Assembly: GCA_016296945.1 (NCBI GenBank)
Contig: JAEDHQ010000045.1
Location: 1-14,486, forward strand
Source of the DNA: Bacilli bacterium
GTDB taxonomy: Bacteria; Bacillota_I; Bacilli_A; ML615J-28; CAG-698
DNA length: 14,486 nt
Direction: 5' to 3'
Shown here: positions 6,148 to 13,748 of the stretch, in pieces
Position numbering within the stretch: position 1 is the first letter of the stretch
Layout of the letters: the number at the start of each line of letters is the position of its first letter
The notes under the pieces: generated by a model
Database searches by the model: none
Seen by the model: the letters and a program-made list of their open reading frames with translations, nothing else
What the model was told of the DNA's origin: nothing
Program-made: the position numbers and the translations under genes

Positions 6148-7269
6148 ATGGCTTATATTAATTTTTCTCGTGAATTACTAGACAAATTTTGCATGGAAGC
6201 TTTCCAAAAATTTGGCTTTACAAAAGATGAAAGTAGAATTATTTCAGATGTACTACTAATGTCTGATGACTTTGGGATTGAATCTCATGGTATGCAAAGA
6301 TTAGTAAGATACCACAAAGGAATTGAAAGTGGACTAATTTCTGTTCATGCAAAACCAGAAGTTGTATTTGAAACTCCAGTTAGTGCAGTAATTGAAGGTC
6401 ACTCTGGTATGGGACAATTACTAGGACATTATGCAATGGAACTTGCAATTGAAAAAGCTAAAAAATCAGGTGTTGGTATTGTTACAGTACGTAACTCTAA
6501 TCACTATGGTATTGCTGGATATTATGCAAGAATGGCAATGGATCAAGGTTTAATTGGTTTTTCTTGTACAAATTCAGAAGCAATCATGGTTCCTACATTT
6601 GGTAAGAAGGCAATGCTTGGCTCTAACCCTATCGCATGTAGTGCTCCTGCTGACCCTTATCCATTCTTCTTTGATGCATCAACTACAGTTGTAACTCGTG
6701 GTAAACTTGAAATGTACAATAAGATGAATAAACCTATTCCTACTGGTTGGGCAGTTAATAAAGCGGGAGAATCATCAAATAGTGCAAGTGAAGTTTTAGG
6801 CAATATTAAAGCTCATGAAGGCGGCGGTATTGTTCCTCTTGGTGGAGATACTGAATTGCTAGGTGGACATAAAGGTTATGGTTATGGTATGCTTTGTGAA
6901 TTATTCTCATCAATTTTATCACAAGGTGTAACCTCAGCTCATACAATGCAAAATGGTTTCTCTGGTATTTGTCATGGATTTATGGCAATTAATCCTGCAT
7001 TCTTTGGCGATCCAGAAGCTATCAAAAAACATTTTAGCCAATATTTAACTGAACTTCGTGAAAGCCCTAAAGCAAATGGTGCTGAACGCATTTACACTCA
7101 TGGTGAAAAAGAAATGGAAGCTATCAAACGTGTTGAAAAGAATGGTATTCCAGTAAATGAAAACACAGTTAAAGAAATGATTGATATGGCAAAATACTTA
7201 GGTATGGATGTTAAAGCATACTTTGGAGATTTTGAAGTAAAAGACAATAATTTTAAGAGTAGTTATTAA
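6148..7269 (+). CDS. Ldh_2 (malate/L-lactate dehydrogenase) family oxidoreductase
   Basis: A 373-residue cytoplasmic NAD(P)-dependent dehydrogenase of the Ldh_2 family (PF02615), a fold unrelated to the Rossmann-type lactate/malate enzymes. Family members oxidise 2-hydroxyacids such as malate, sulfolactate, ureidoglycolate or 2,3-diketogulonate-type compounds. Visible motifs: ESHGMQRLVRY (residues 45-55, with His47, the conserved proposed catalytic residue, and Arg51), VRNSNHYGIAGYYA (114-127, His119), MLGSNPIACSAP (156-167), FFFDASTT (173-180), and LGGHKGYG late in the protein. Length is normal for the family. Start: ATG 6148 with AAAGGTG at 6133-6139. It lies 20 bases before the malic enzyme gene, and the pairing makes malate the first substrate to consider; this is inferred from context, as the sequence alone does not tell malate from other 2-hydroxyacids. 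Confidence 0.9.
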   Translation: MAYINFSRELLDKFCMEAFQKFGFTKDESRIISDVLLMSDDFGIESHGMQRLVRYHKGIESGLISVHAKPEVVFETPVSAVIEGHSGMGQLLGHYAMELAIEKAKKSGVGIVTVRNSNHYGIAGYYARMAMDQGLIGFSCTNSEAIMVPTFGKKAMLGSNPIACSAPADPYPFFFDASTTVVTRGKLEMYNKMNKPIPTGWAVNKAGESSNSASEVLGNIKAHEGGGIVPLGGDTELLGGHKGYGYGMLCELFSSILSQGVTSAHTMQNGFSGICHGFMAINPAFFGDPEAIKKHFSQYLTELRESPKANGAERIYTHGEKEMEAIKRVEKNGIPVNENTVKEMIDMAKYLGMDVKAYFGDFEVKDNNFKSSY

Positions 7270-7289
7270 TATAAGTAGAGGTATATAAT

Positions 7290-8471
7290 ATGGCAGAAAA
7301 AACAGTATATGAAAGAAGTCTAGAACTTCATGAAAAAGGCCCAGGAAAAGTTGAAGTTATTTCAAAAGTAAAAGTTGAAAATCGTGAAGATTTATCACTT
7401 GCATACACCCCAGGTGTAGCAGAACCTTGTCGTAAGATTCATGCAAATCCTGATGATGTATATAAATATACTGCAAAAGGAAATCTTGTTGCGGTTGTAA
7501 GTGATGGTACTGCTGTACTTGGTCTTGGTGATATTGGTCCACTTGCTGGTATGCCAGTAATGGAAGGTAAATCAATTCTATTTAAGGAATTTGCTGGTAT
7601 TGATGCATTTCCAATTTGCTTAGATACTAAAGATGTTGATGAAATAGTTGAAACAGTAAAACGTATCGCTCCATGTTTTGGTGGAATTAATCTAGAAGAT
7701 ATTTCAGCACCTAGATGTTTTGAAATTGAAGCAAGATTAAAGAAAGAACTTGACATTCCTGTTTTCCATGATGACCAACATGGTACTGCTATCGTTGTTT
7801 GTGCTGGTTTAATCAACGCATTAAAGGTTGTAGGTAAAGAATTTAAAGATGCCAAAGTTGTAATCAATGGTGCAGGTAGTGCTGGTATTTCTATTTGCAA
7901 ATTAATTCTTCAATTTGGTATTGGTGACATTGTTTTAGTTGATAAACAAGGTGCATTGTGTCCAGGCGAAGAATGGATGAATCCTGCTCAAAAGGCTATG
8001 GCTGAAATTACAAATAAAGAACATCAAAGAGGCCCTTTAAAAGAAATCATTAAAGGTAAAGACATCTTCATTGGTGTGTCAGCTCCTAACCTAGTTACTG
8101 CTGAAATGGTTCAAACAATGGCTAAAGATCCTATCGTTTTCGCAATGGCTAATCCAACTCCAGAAATTATGCCAGATGTAGCTAAAGCTGGTGGTGCAAA
8201 AGTTGTTGCAACAGGAAGATCTGATTTCCCTAACCAAATCAACAATGTACTTGTTTTCCCTGGTATCTTTAGAGGTGCCCTTGATGTAAGAGCTACTGAT
8301 ATTACTGAGGAAATGAAACTTGCAGCAAGCCGTGCAATTGCTTCATTAATTACTGAAGAAGAATTAAATGAAGAATATATCATTCCTTCTCCATTTGACA
8401 AACGTGTTTGTAAGGTAGTGGCTGAAGAAGTTGGTAAAGTTGCGAGAGCTCAAGGTATTGCTAGAATATAA
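7290..8471 (+). CDS. Malic enzyme (oxaloacetate-decarboxylating malate dehydrogenase)
   Basis: Catalyses oxidative decarboxylation of L-malate to pyruvate and CO2 with NAD(P)H formation. At 393 residues it is the short bacterial form without a phosphotransacetylase-like extension. The N-terminal malic domain has LAYTPGVAEPCR (catalytic Tyr39), SDGTAVLGLGDIGPLAGMPV (71-90), MEGKS (catalytic Lys94), and metal ligands in NLEDIS (Glu136, Asp137) and FHDDQHGTA (Asp161/Asp162). The NAD domain has VINGAGSAG (191-199) and an acidic Asp218 at the end of the second strand (IVLVDKQG), which suggests preference for NAD over NADP. GAGG precedes the ATG. It follows the Ldh_2 gene by 20 bases and precedes larA across a hairpin, and shares the promoter at 6088-6116. 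Confidence 0.96.
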   Translation: MAEKTVYERSLELHEKGPGKVEVISKVKVENREDLSLAYTPGVAEPCRKIHANPDDVYKYTAKGNLVAVVSDGTAVLGLGDIGPLAGMPVMEGKSILFKEFAGIDAFPICLDTKDVDEIVETVKRIAPCFGGINLEDISAPRCFEIEARLKKELDIPVFHDDQHGTAIVVCAGLINALKVVGKEFKDAKVVINGAGSAGISICKLILQFGIGDIVLVDKQGALCPGEEWMNPAQKAMAEITNKEHQRGPLKEIIKGKDIFIGVSAPNLVTAEMVQTMAKDPIVFAMANPTPEIMPDVAKAGGAKVVATGRSDFPNQINNVLVFPGIFRGALDVRATDITEEMKLAASRAIASLITEEELNEEYIIPSPFDKRVCKVVAEEVGKVARAQGIARI

Positions 8472-8479
8472 AAAAATAA

Positions 8480-8503
8480 TGTGCAATCAATGATTGCACA
8501 TTT
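8480..8503 (+). terminator. Intercistronic hairpin, weak terminator or processing site
   Basis: TGTGCAATC (8480-8488) pairs perfectly with GATTGCACA (8492-8500) over a 3-base loop, between the malic enzyme stop and the larA ribosome site. Only TTTGTT follows, so termination is probably partial; it may set the ratio of upstream to downstream message or protect an mRNA 3' end. No promoter is visible between it and larA. Confidence 0.6.
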
Positions 8504-8522
8504 GTTATAAAAGGAGAAAAAA

Positions 8523-9794
8523 ATGGCTGAATTTAAATTACCTTATTATAAGGGACATATTAATTGTACAATTCCTAATGAATTAGTAGCAGGGGTACTT
8601 GTTTCCAAAACTGAAGAATATAAACCAACAATGAGTGAAGTAGAACTCGTTAAAGATGCCCTACTTCATCCAATTGGTTCACTTCCTCTTGCAGAACTTG
8701 CGAAAGAAAAAAAACACATCGTTATAATTTCTAGTGACCACACAAGACCTGTGCCAAGTCACATTACAATGCCTTTATTATTAGAAGAAATTAGAAAATA
8801 TAATCAAAATGTAAAAATCTCCATTCTTATCGCAACAGGAATGCACCGTCCAACTACTCATGAAGAGTTAGTTAACAAATATGGCGAAAAGATAGTAAGA
8901 GAAGAAGAAATAATAGTTCATAATGCTTATGAAGATGAAAACATGACATTTAAAGGTATTTTACCTTCTGGTGGTGAATTATGGATTAATAAATTAGTTG
9001 ATAGTGCTGATTTATTGATTAGTGAAGGCTTTATTGAACCTCATTTCTTTGCAGGATTTTCAGGTGGTAGAAAATCAGTGCTTCCAGGTATTGCTTCTAA
9101 AAAAACTGTACTATGGAATCATAATGCTAGATTTATTGCCAATAAAAACTCAAGAGCAGGTAATCTTGAAGATAATCCAATTCATAGAGATATGCTTTTC
9201 GCAGCGAAAGCAGCAGGGCTTGCCTTCATTTTAAATGTTGTAATTAATGGTGAAAAGAAAATTATAAAAGCCTTTGCGGGAGGACTTGAAGAAGCACATG
9301 CTCATGGTTGTAAATTAGTAAAAGAAATTGCTCAAGTAGAACCAGTTTATTCAGATATTGTTATTACAACAAATGGTGGTTATCCCCTTGATCAAAACAT
9401 TTATCAAACTGTTAAAGGAATGACTGCGGGTGAGGCTTGTGTAAATCCGGGTGGTGTAATTATAATTTGTTCATCATGTGCTGATGGCACAGGTGGAGAC
9501 TTCTTCTACAAGTTACTTGCTGAAAGTGCATCAGCTCAAGAAGCTTACCAAAAACTAAATGATGTAGATCCAAAAGATACTGAGTTTGACCAATGGGAAG
9601 CCCAAATACTTGCAAGAATTCTATGTAAAGCAAATGTAATAATTGTGTCTGATAAATGTGATCCAAGCATTATTACTAATATGCATATAATGCATGCTTA
9701 TAATATCGAAGAAGCTTTAGAAAAAGCCCGTAATATTGTTGGTAATAAAAAGATTACTGTTATTCCTGATGGAATTAGTGTTATCTTTAAATAA
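8523..9794 (+). CDS. larA: LarA-family nickel-pincer 2-hydroxyacid racemase
   Basis: A 423-residue homolog of lactate racemase LarA, which racemises 2-hydroxyacids by hydride transfer using a nickel-pincer nucleotide covalently bound to a Lys. The functional residues of the Lactobacillus plantarum enzyme are found at the same numbers here: Asp72 and Arg75 in SSDHTRP, His108 in TGMHRP, His174 in EPHFF, Lys184 (cofactor attachment) in FSGGRKSVLPGI, His200 in LWNHNA, and Gln295 and Lys298 in YQTVKG. The protein should therefore be active if the cofactor is made; the maturation genes larB, larC and larE are not in the window. AAGGAG at about 8511-8516 gives the start. The LarA superfamily also contains malate, phenyllactate and sugar-acid enzymes, and the neighbouring Ldh_2 and malic enzymes suggest malate; lactate cannot be excluded. 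The symbol names the family, not the substrate. Confidence 0.9.
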   Translation: MAEFKLPYYKGHINCTIPNELVAGVLVSKTEEYKPTMSEVELVKDALLHPIGSLPLAELAKEKKHIVIISSDHTRPVPSHITMPLLLEEIRKYNQNVKISILIATGMHRPTTHEELVNKYGEKIVREEEIIVHNAYEDENMTFKGILPSGGELWINKLVDSADLLISEGFIEPHFFAGFSGGRKSVLPGIASKKTVLWNHNARFIANKNSRAGNLEDNPIHRDMLFAAKAAGLAFILNVVINGEKKIIKAFAGGLEEAHAHGCKLVKEIAQVEPVYSDIVITTNGGYPLDQNIYQTVKGMTAGEACVNPGGVIIICSSCADGTGGDFFYKLLAESASAQEAYQKLNDVDPKDTEFDQWEAQILARILCKANVIIVSDKCDPSIITNMHIMHAYNIEEALEKARNIVGNKKITVIPDGISVIFK

Positions 9795-9844
9795 AGTAAT
9801 TGAATACATTATCAAAAGACACATAAACTATAAATGGTGATTAT

Positions 9845-10618
9845 ATGAAATATATAGGAATATTTCAAGGTGGTGGAGTGAAAGCTATCGCCCATGTTGG
9901 TGCGATTAAAGCCCTAGAAGAAAGAGGATTCTTTTGTGTAAAAGCAGCTGGTACAAGTGCAGGTGCCATTATCGCAAGTCTTGTTGTGGCAGGTTATAAT
10001 GCTGATGAGTTAATAGAATTTTTCCAAACTTTAGATATTACTACGCTAAAGGAAAAAGGAAAAGCAATGCGTATAATTAAAGACTTTGGTATTTATTCAT
10101 CATCGCCTTTAGAAAAATATTTAGAAGGACTTTATAAGAAAAAAGGAATTAGCACATATTTAGATGTCAAAAATGGAAGAGACTATAATTTAAAAGTTAT
10201 CGCAACGGATATAATTAAACGAAAACAAGTAACATTTCCCAATGATCTTGTTAAGTATGATATTAATCCGGATAGTTTTCCTATATCAAAAAGCGTTGTT
10301 ATGAGTGCGACTTATCCTCTTTTTTATAAACCTTTCAAACTTGGTAAAAGTCTAATTATGGATGGTTGTATCGCTAATAACTTTCCACTTGAAGTTTTTG
10401 GTTATCAAACCAAAGAACCAATTATTGGGTTTAACTTAGTTACAGGTGGCGAGACCAAAGAAAATGTGTATAGACCTTACATTATAAGAATTCCTATTAA
10501 AAAAGTTTATAGTATGAACTTTAGTATTGATAATAACACTAAACAAGAATTATTTAGAGCTGGTTATGAAGCTGGTAAAAGATTTATAGAAAGTTATTTT
10601 GAACGAGAAAATAAATAA
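9845..10618 (+). CDS. Patatin-like phospholipase family protein
   Basis: A 257-residue cytoplasmic or membrane-associated serine hydrolase of the patatin family, expected to cleave acyl chains from lipids. The full catalytic apparatus is visible: the oxyanion loop FQGGGVKAIAHVGA (residues 7-20), the nucleophile elbow GTSAG with Ser38, and the dyad Asp in MDGCIANNFP (Asp173-Gly174). No signal peptide is present. Size and motif spacing match the small bacterial RssA/YlbK-type proteins. It begins 50 bases after larA with no terminator in between and a GGTGAT ribosome site, so it may be read from the cassette promoter, though a function in hydroxyacid metabolism is not implied. It is 10 bases upstream of the DUF2804 gene and clearly co-transcribed with it. 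Confidence 0.92.
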   Translation: MKYIGIFQGGGVKAIAHVGAIKALEERGFFCVKAAGTSAGAIIASLVVAGYNADELIEFFQTLDITTLKEKGKAMRIIKDFGIYSSSPLEKYLEGLYKKKGISTYLDVKNGRDYNLKVIATDIIKRKQVTFPNDLVKYDINPDSFPISKSVVMSATYPLFYKPFKLGKSLIMDGCIANNFPLEVFGYQTKEPIIGFNLVTGGETKENVYRPYIIRIPIKKVYSMNFSIDNNTKQELFRAGYEAGKRFIESYFERENK

Positions 10619-10628
10619 TGGGAGTAAT

Positions 10629-11663
10629 ATGAGAAACAAAGAAATAGTTAAAAATACCTTATTATTAGATGGAAATGGTAATCTAAAACAAAAAGGGTTC
10701 GCTAAAAGCCTTATTCTTGATTATAAAAAAGATATGATAAAAACCAAAAAATCAAGAATCAAAGAATGGGATTACTATTTAGTATATAATAAAGAAATTG
10801 CTTTATGTTTTACCATCGATGACAACACTTATATGGGATTAACAAGTGTTTCAGTAATTGACTTTAAAAATAAAAAAGAAAAAACCACATCGCTAATAAA
10901 GTTTTTTACGGGTGGAAAAACAAACCTACCAGAATCATCAAAAGAAGGTGATGTCGAAGTTAAAAATAAAAAAATTTCAATCGCATTCTTTAATGATGGA
11001 AAAACTAGGAACATAAAAGTAACAATGCCAAAATTTTATAAAGATATGAAATTTTCATGTGACCTTACCCTAACCGAAGAACCAAATGAATCACTTGTGA
11101 TTGTCACACCTTTCGAAAAAGATAAACACTTCTATTATAATCAAAAAATCATAGGTATGGTGGCGGAAGGTATATTTACTATTGGTGATAAAAAGTTTCA
11201 ATTTGACAAACAAGATACGCGAGCTCTACTAGACTGGGGACGTGGCGTTTGGACATATAAAAATACATGGTACTGGGGCGCTTTATGTACTAATGTTGAT
11301 GGCCATGAAGTAGGTTTTAATATTGGTTATGGATTTGGTGATACAACTCAAGCTAGTGAAAATGCGATATTCTATGATGGCGTGATGCATAAACTAGATG
11401 ATGTTGTTTTCAATATTCCAAAAAATCAAAAAGGTAAAGATGATTTCTTAAGTGACTGGACATTTACATCAAGTGATGGACGCTTTGAAATGGATTTTAA
11501 ACCAATCATTGATAGAGCTGCTGATACAAATGTATTAATCCTTAGATCTAATCAACACCAAGTTTTCGGACTTTTTACTGGTTACTTCATACTTGATGAT
11601 GGCACCAAAGTAGAAATTAAAAATGAAATTGGTTTTGCTGAAAAGGTATTTAATAAATGGTAA
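10629..11663 (+). CDS. DUF2804 domain-containing protein
   Basis: A 344-residue protein matching the DUF2804 family, whose function is unknown. It is rich in predicted beta strands and aromatic residues; the most distinctive stretch is the family-type core RALLDWGRGVWTYKNTWYWG (about residues 196-215), followed by VGFNIGYGFGD. It has no signal peptide or membrane segment, so it should be cytoplasmic. Start chosen at ATG 10629 with GGGAG at 10620-10624; an upstream in-frame TTG at 10599 lies within the patatin gene and has no ribosome site. The close patatin-DUF2804 pair hints at lipid or hydrophobic-ligand work, but this rests on position only. A strong terminator follows directly. Confidence 0.82.
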   Translation: MRNKEIVKNTLLLDGNGNLKQKGFAKSLILDYKKDMIKTKKSRIKEWDYYLVYNKEIALCFTIDDNTYMGLTSVSVIDFKNKKEKTTSLIKFFTGGKTNLPESSKEGDVEVKNKKISIAFFNDGKTRNIKVTMPKFYKDMKFSCDLTLTEEPNESLVIVTPFEKDKHFYYNQKIIGMVAEGIFTIGDKKFQFDKQDTRALLDWGRGVWTYKNTWYWGALCTNVDGHEVGFNIGYGFGDTTQASENAIFYDGVMHKLDDVVFNIPKNQKGKDDFLSDWTFTSSDGRFEMDFKPIIDRAADTNVLILRSNQHQVFGLFTGYFILDDGTKVEIKNEIGFAEKVFNKW

Positions 11664-11670
11664 TTATATT

Positions 11671-11706
11671 AAGTCAAATATCAACTTAGGTATTTGACTT
11701 TTTTTA
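11671..11706 (+). terminator. Rho-independent terminator after the DUF2804 gene
   Basis: A perfect 10-bp stem, AAGTCAAATA (11671-11680) with TATTTGACTT (11691-11700), has a 10-base loop and is followed by a T-rich tract (TTTTTATTT). It is the strongest terminator in the window and ends the transcription unit that begins at 6088 or later. Confidence 0.92.
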
Positions 11707-11723
11707 TTTAAAAAGGCATTTAA

Positions 11724-11752
11724 TTGCAAAAAAAGTCAAAATATGGTAAATT
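11724..11752 (+). promoter_or_regulatory. Promoter of the YwaF-like gene pair
   Basis: TTGCAA at 11724-11729 and TAAATT at 11747-11752 are separated by 17 bp. The expected transcription start near 11759 leaves only a few bases before the in-frame ATG at 11763, so ATG 11781 with the GGTGG/GGGTG purine stretch in front is preferred as the start codon. Confidence 0.6.
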
Positions 11753-11780
11753 ATATGCATAAATGCTGGTGGGTGATAAT

Positions 11781-12539
11781 ATGCGCGAATTATTATATTT
11801 TGCATGTACTGTTATGGTGATTATCATAATTCTATTATGTATATGTAAAACTAAAATAACTATAGAAAAAAATAAAGACAACATCTTGAAATGTACAGCT
11901 GTCATAACAGTAGTACTGCATTATAGTTCATTATGGGTAGACTATCTTAGTGGTAATAAAGCAGTAGTTGAAAATACAATGTTATTTCCAATATACCCAT
12001 GCAATATTTGCATGTGGCTTTTACTTATCACCGCATTTCTTAAAAACAAAGATACATTTATTTATCGTAGTCTAACAGAATTTTTAGCAATAGCAGGAAC
12101 TATCTGTGGCTTAATTGGTCTTTTCGCAAACGAGATATTTATTTCAAACCCTAATTTTTATGATTATGGTTCCCTAAAGGGTTTATTATCACACTCTACA
12201 ATGATTTTTGGTACTTTATTTATTCTTACTCAAGGTTATGTGAAAATTAATGCTCTTAATGTGACAATTAGTACCACGCTAGGTTTATTACTGTTTATAA
12301 TTATCGGAACTATTATTAATACTTTATTTAAAGCTTGTGGCTTGCCAGAAGTAAATGCTATGTATTTATTACATTTTCCGATTGATAAACCTGGAGTAAA
12401 TTCCATAACACTTGGTCTTGTTGGATTAATTATTCTTTTTATATGTTTAAATATTTATGAAGTAATATTTTTAAATTATACCGAAAGATGGTACTATAAT
12501 TTTAATAAAAATAAAGAGAAAAGGAAAGAAGAAAAATGA
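11781..12539 (+). CDS. YwaF/TMEM164-like seven-helix membrane protein (first copy)
   Basis: A 252-residue integral membrane protein, resembling the YwaF family (TIGR02206, related to TMEM164). About seven hydrophobic segments can be placed near residues 4-22, 37-55, 76-88, 98-118, 136-152, 163-182 and 208-228, and the C-terminus is a basic tail. The family-like motifs are HYSSLWVDYL in the second helix, LFPIYPCNICMW at 68-79 (Cys74, Cys77) and LLSHSTMIFG with His138. Human TMEM164 is reported to be a cysteine-dependent acyltransferase, so Cys74 is worth noting, but function in bacteria is not known. Its TGA stop overlaps the start of the next, related gene. Start: ATG 11781 rather than 11763, for the reasons given at the promoter. 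Confidence 0.78.
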   Translation: MRELLYFACTVMVIIIILLCICKTKITIEKNKDNILKCTAVITVVLHYSSLWVDYLSGNKAVVENTMLFPIYPCNICMWLLLITAFLKNKDTFIYRSLTEFLAIAGTICGLIGLFANEIFISNPNFYDYGSLKGLLSHSTMIFGTLFILTQGYVKINALNVTISTTLGLLLFIIIGTIINTLFKACGLPEVNAMYLLHFPIDKPGVNSITLGLVGLIILFICLNIYEVIFLNYTERWYYNFNKNKEKRKEEK

Positions 12540-13327
12540 GAAAACTATTTTTAAAAATATTTGGTGAACATCCCGCAACTGATGTTACAAAGATGACTAT
12601 GTTTTCATGGCATCACATTCTATATTTGATTTTAATAATTGGAACAATTGTATTATTGACCATTTTATTTAATAAAAAAGAACAAAGTAAAAAAGAAAAA
12701 CTATTAAAAATAATTAGTATCTTAGTATTAGTAGTATATCTTGGAGATTTTTTTATTCAACCATTTTATAATGGGGGAACAATGGATGCAAATGGCGAAT
12801 TAATACTAGATAAATTTCCATTTCATATTTGTACAGTATTGTGCCCACTAATTATTTTTTCTAAGTACTGTTCTTTCGCAAAACCAATTAAAACTCCAGT
12901 TGTTGTTTTATCAATAATTGCGCCATTAATGTGGTTGATATTTCCAGGTACAGCGTTAAATTCTAGTCAATCTGCATTTTCATATGAAGTAATTCAGTTA
13001 TTTGTATATCATGGCCTAGTTTTCATTTATGGATGCTTAGTGTTATTATTAAAAGAAACAGCATTAGATATCAAAAAAGTATATAAAGAAGCCTGCTGTA
13101 TAGTAGGAATTGCATTATGGGCAACCCTTGGGAATCTTTTATATTCATCAACTGATCATGATTACAACTGGTTTTTCTTAAAGGATCCTGTATTTGGCTT
13201 TATCCCTAAAGCAATTAATCCATTTGTGGTAATTATCATTTTCTATTTATCATGTCTACTTGTATATGGTATATATTATTTAATAAAGAAAATTAAGAAT
13301 CAAAAAGTAGTGGAAGCTAGTAAATAA
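12536..13327 (+). CDS. YwaF/TMEM164-like membrane protein (second, divergent copy)
   Basis: A 263-residue protein with about seven hydrophobic segments (near 27-45, 58-76, 95-111, 119-137, 153-171, 186-204 and 229-250). It appears to be a distant paralog of the preceding gene: KFPFHICTVLC (93-103) lines up with FPIYPCNIC so that Cys99 matches Cys74, and His159 in VYHGLVFIYG matches His138, the Cys-to-His distance being 60 against 64 residues. The early WHHILYLILI helix and the TDHDYNWFFLKDP loop (206-218) are typical of YwaF-type proteins. It overlaps the upstream gene by 4 bases (ATGA), so the two are translationally coupled and may form a heterodimer, an inference. No terminator was recognised between this gene and the rpsF promoter. 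Confidence 0.72.
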   Translation: MRKLFLKIFGEHPATDVTKMTMFSWHHILYLILIIGTIVLLTILFNKKEQSKKEKLLKIISILVLVVYLGDFFIQPFYNGGTMDANGELILDKFPFHICTVLCPLIIFSKYCSFAKPIKTPVVVLSIIAPLMWLIFPGTALNSSQSAFSYEVIQLFVYHGLVFIYGCLVLLLKETALDIKKVYKEACCIVGIALWATLGNLLYSSTDHDYNWFFLKDPVFGFIPKAINPFVVIIIFYLSCLLVYGIYYLIKKIKNQKVVEASK

Positions 13328-13345
13328 AACTTAAATCCACTTTAC

Positions 13346-13374
13346 TTTACAAAAAGTAAAAATTATGGTATAAT
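13346..13374 (+). promoter_or_regulatory. Promoter of the rpsF-ssb-rpsR operon
   Basis: TTTACA at 13346-13351 and TATAAT at 13369-13374 are separated by 17 bp, and the TGG just before the -10 makes it an extended -10 (TGnTATAAT). Transcription should start near 13381, leaving a leader of about 72 bases before rpsF. Confidence 0.87.
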
Positions 13375-13382
13375 ATTGCAGT

Positions 13383-13431
13383 ATGATTATGCGTAATCAT
13401 CCTTGCTTTTCAATTGTGTGAAAAGCCGATA
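13383..13431 (+). promoter_or_regulatory. Structured leader of rpsF, candidate S6:S18 autoregulatory site
   Basis: The leader holds two hairpins: ATGATTA/TAATCAT with TGCG loop (13383-13400) and CTTTTCA/TGAAAAG with a 6-base loop (13406-13425). The second is followed at once by CCG (13426-13428). The known S6:S18 binding motif in rpsF leaders is a hairpin with a CCG on its 3' side that mimics the 16S rRNA site, so excess S6:S18 could block translation of its own operon. The match is by layout; the outer stem is short (AT/AT or ATC/GAT). Confidence 0.55.
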
Positions 13432-13452
13432 GACCAAAAGGAGGTGGAAAGA

Positions 13453-13734
13453 ATGAAAAAATACGAAGTAATGTATATCATTCGCCCAAATGTTGAGGAA
13501 GAACCACGTAAGGCTTTAATGGCTGAACTTGAAAAAGCTTTTACAGTTGATGGTTCAGAAGTTCTTAACGTTAAAGAAATGGGCTTAAGAGATTTAGCTT
13601 ACGAAGTAGCTGGTGAAAAGAAAGGCTTTTATGTATTATTAAACGTAAATGCTACACCCGCAGCAGTTAAAGAATTTGAACGTTTAGCTAATATCAAAGA
13701 AGCAGTTATTCGTCATATTACTGTTGCTGAATAA
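13453..13734 (+). CDS. rpsF: 30S ribosomal protein bS6
   Basis: A 93-residue small-subunit protein that binds 16S rRNA together with bS18 in the platform. The sequence is typical of bS6: KKYEVMYIIRPNVEEE at the start, then VKEMGLRDLAYEVAGEKKGFYVLLNVNA with the conserved LAY and KGxYxLLN strands, and VIRHITV at the end. Start chosen at ATG 13453, with a strong GGAGGTGG about 5 bases before it; an in-frame GTG or similar start further up (13414) lies inside the leader hairpin. ssb follows after 14 bases, the usual rpsF-ssb-rpsR order. Confidence 0.97.
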   Translation: MKKYEVMYIIRPNVEEEPRKALMAELEKAFTVDGSEVLNVKEMGLRDLAYEVAGEKKGFYVLLNVNATPAAVKEFERLANIKEAVIRHITVAE

Positions 13735-13748
13735 TTAGGAGGGTTATT

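Noticed and set aside
7439..7900. Long 153-codon antisense frame inside the malic enzyme gene
   Set aside because: Composition mirrors the sense codons, there is no ribosome site, and the malic enzyme motifs on the plus strand are unambiguous.
8111..8401. Second antisense frame (96 codons) in the malic enzyme gene
   Set aside because: A shadow of the sense gene, with no start signals or recognisable protein features.
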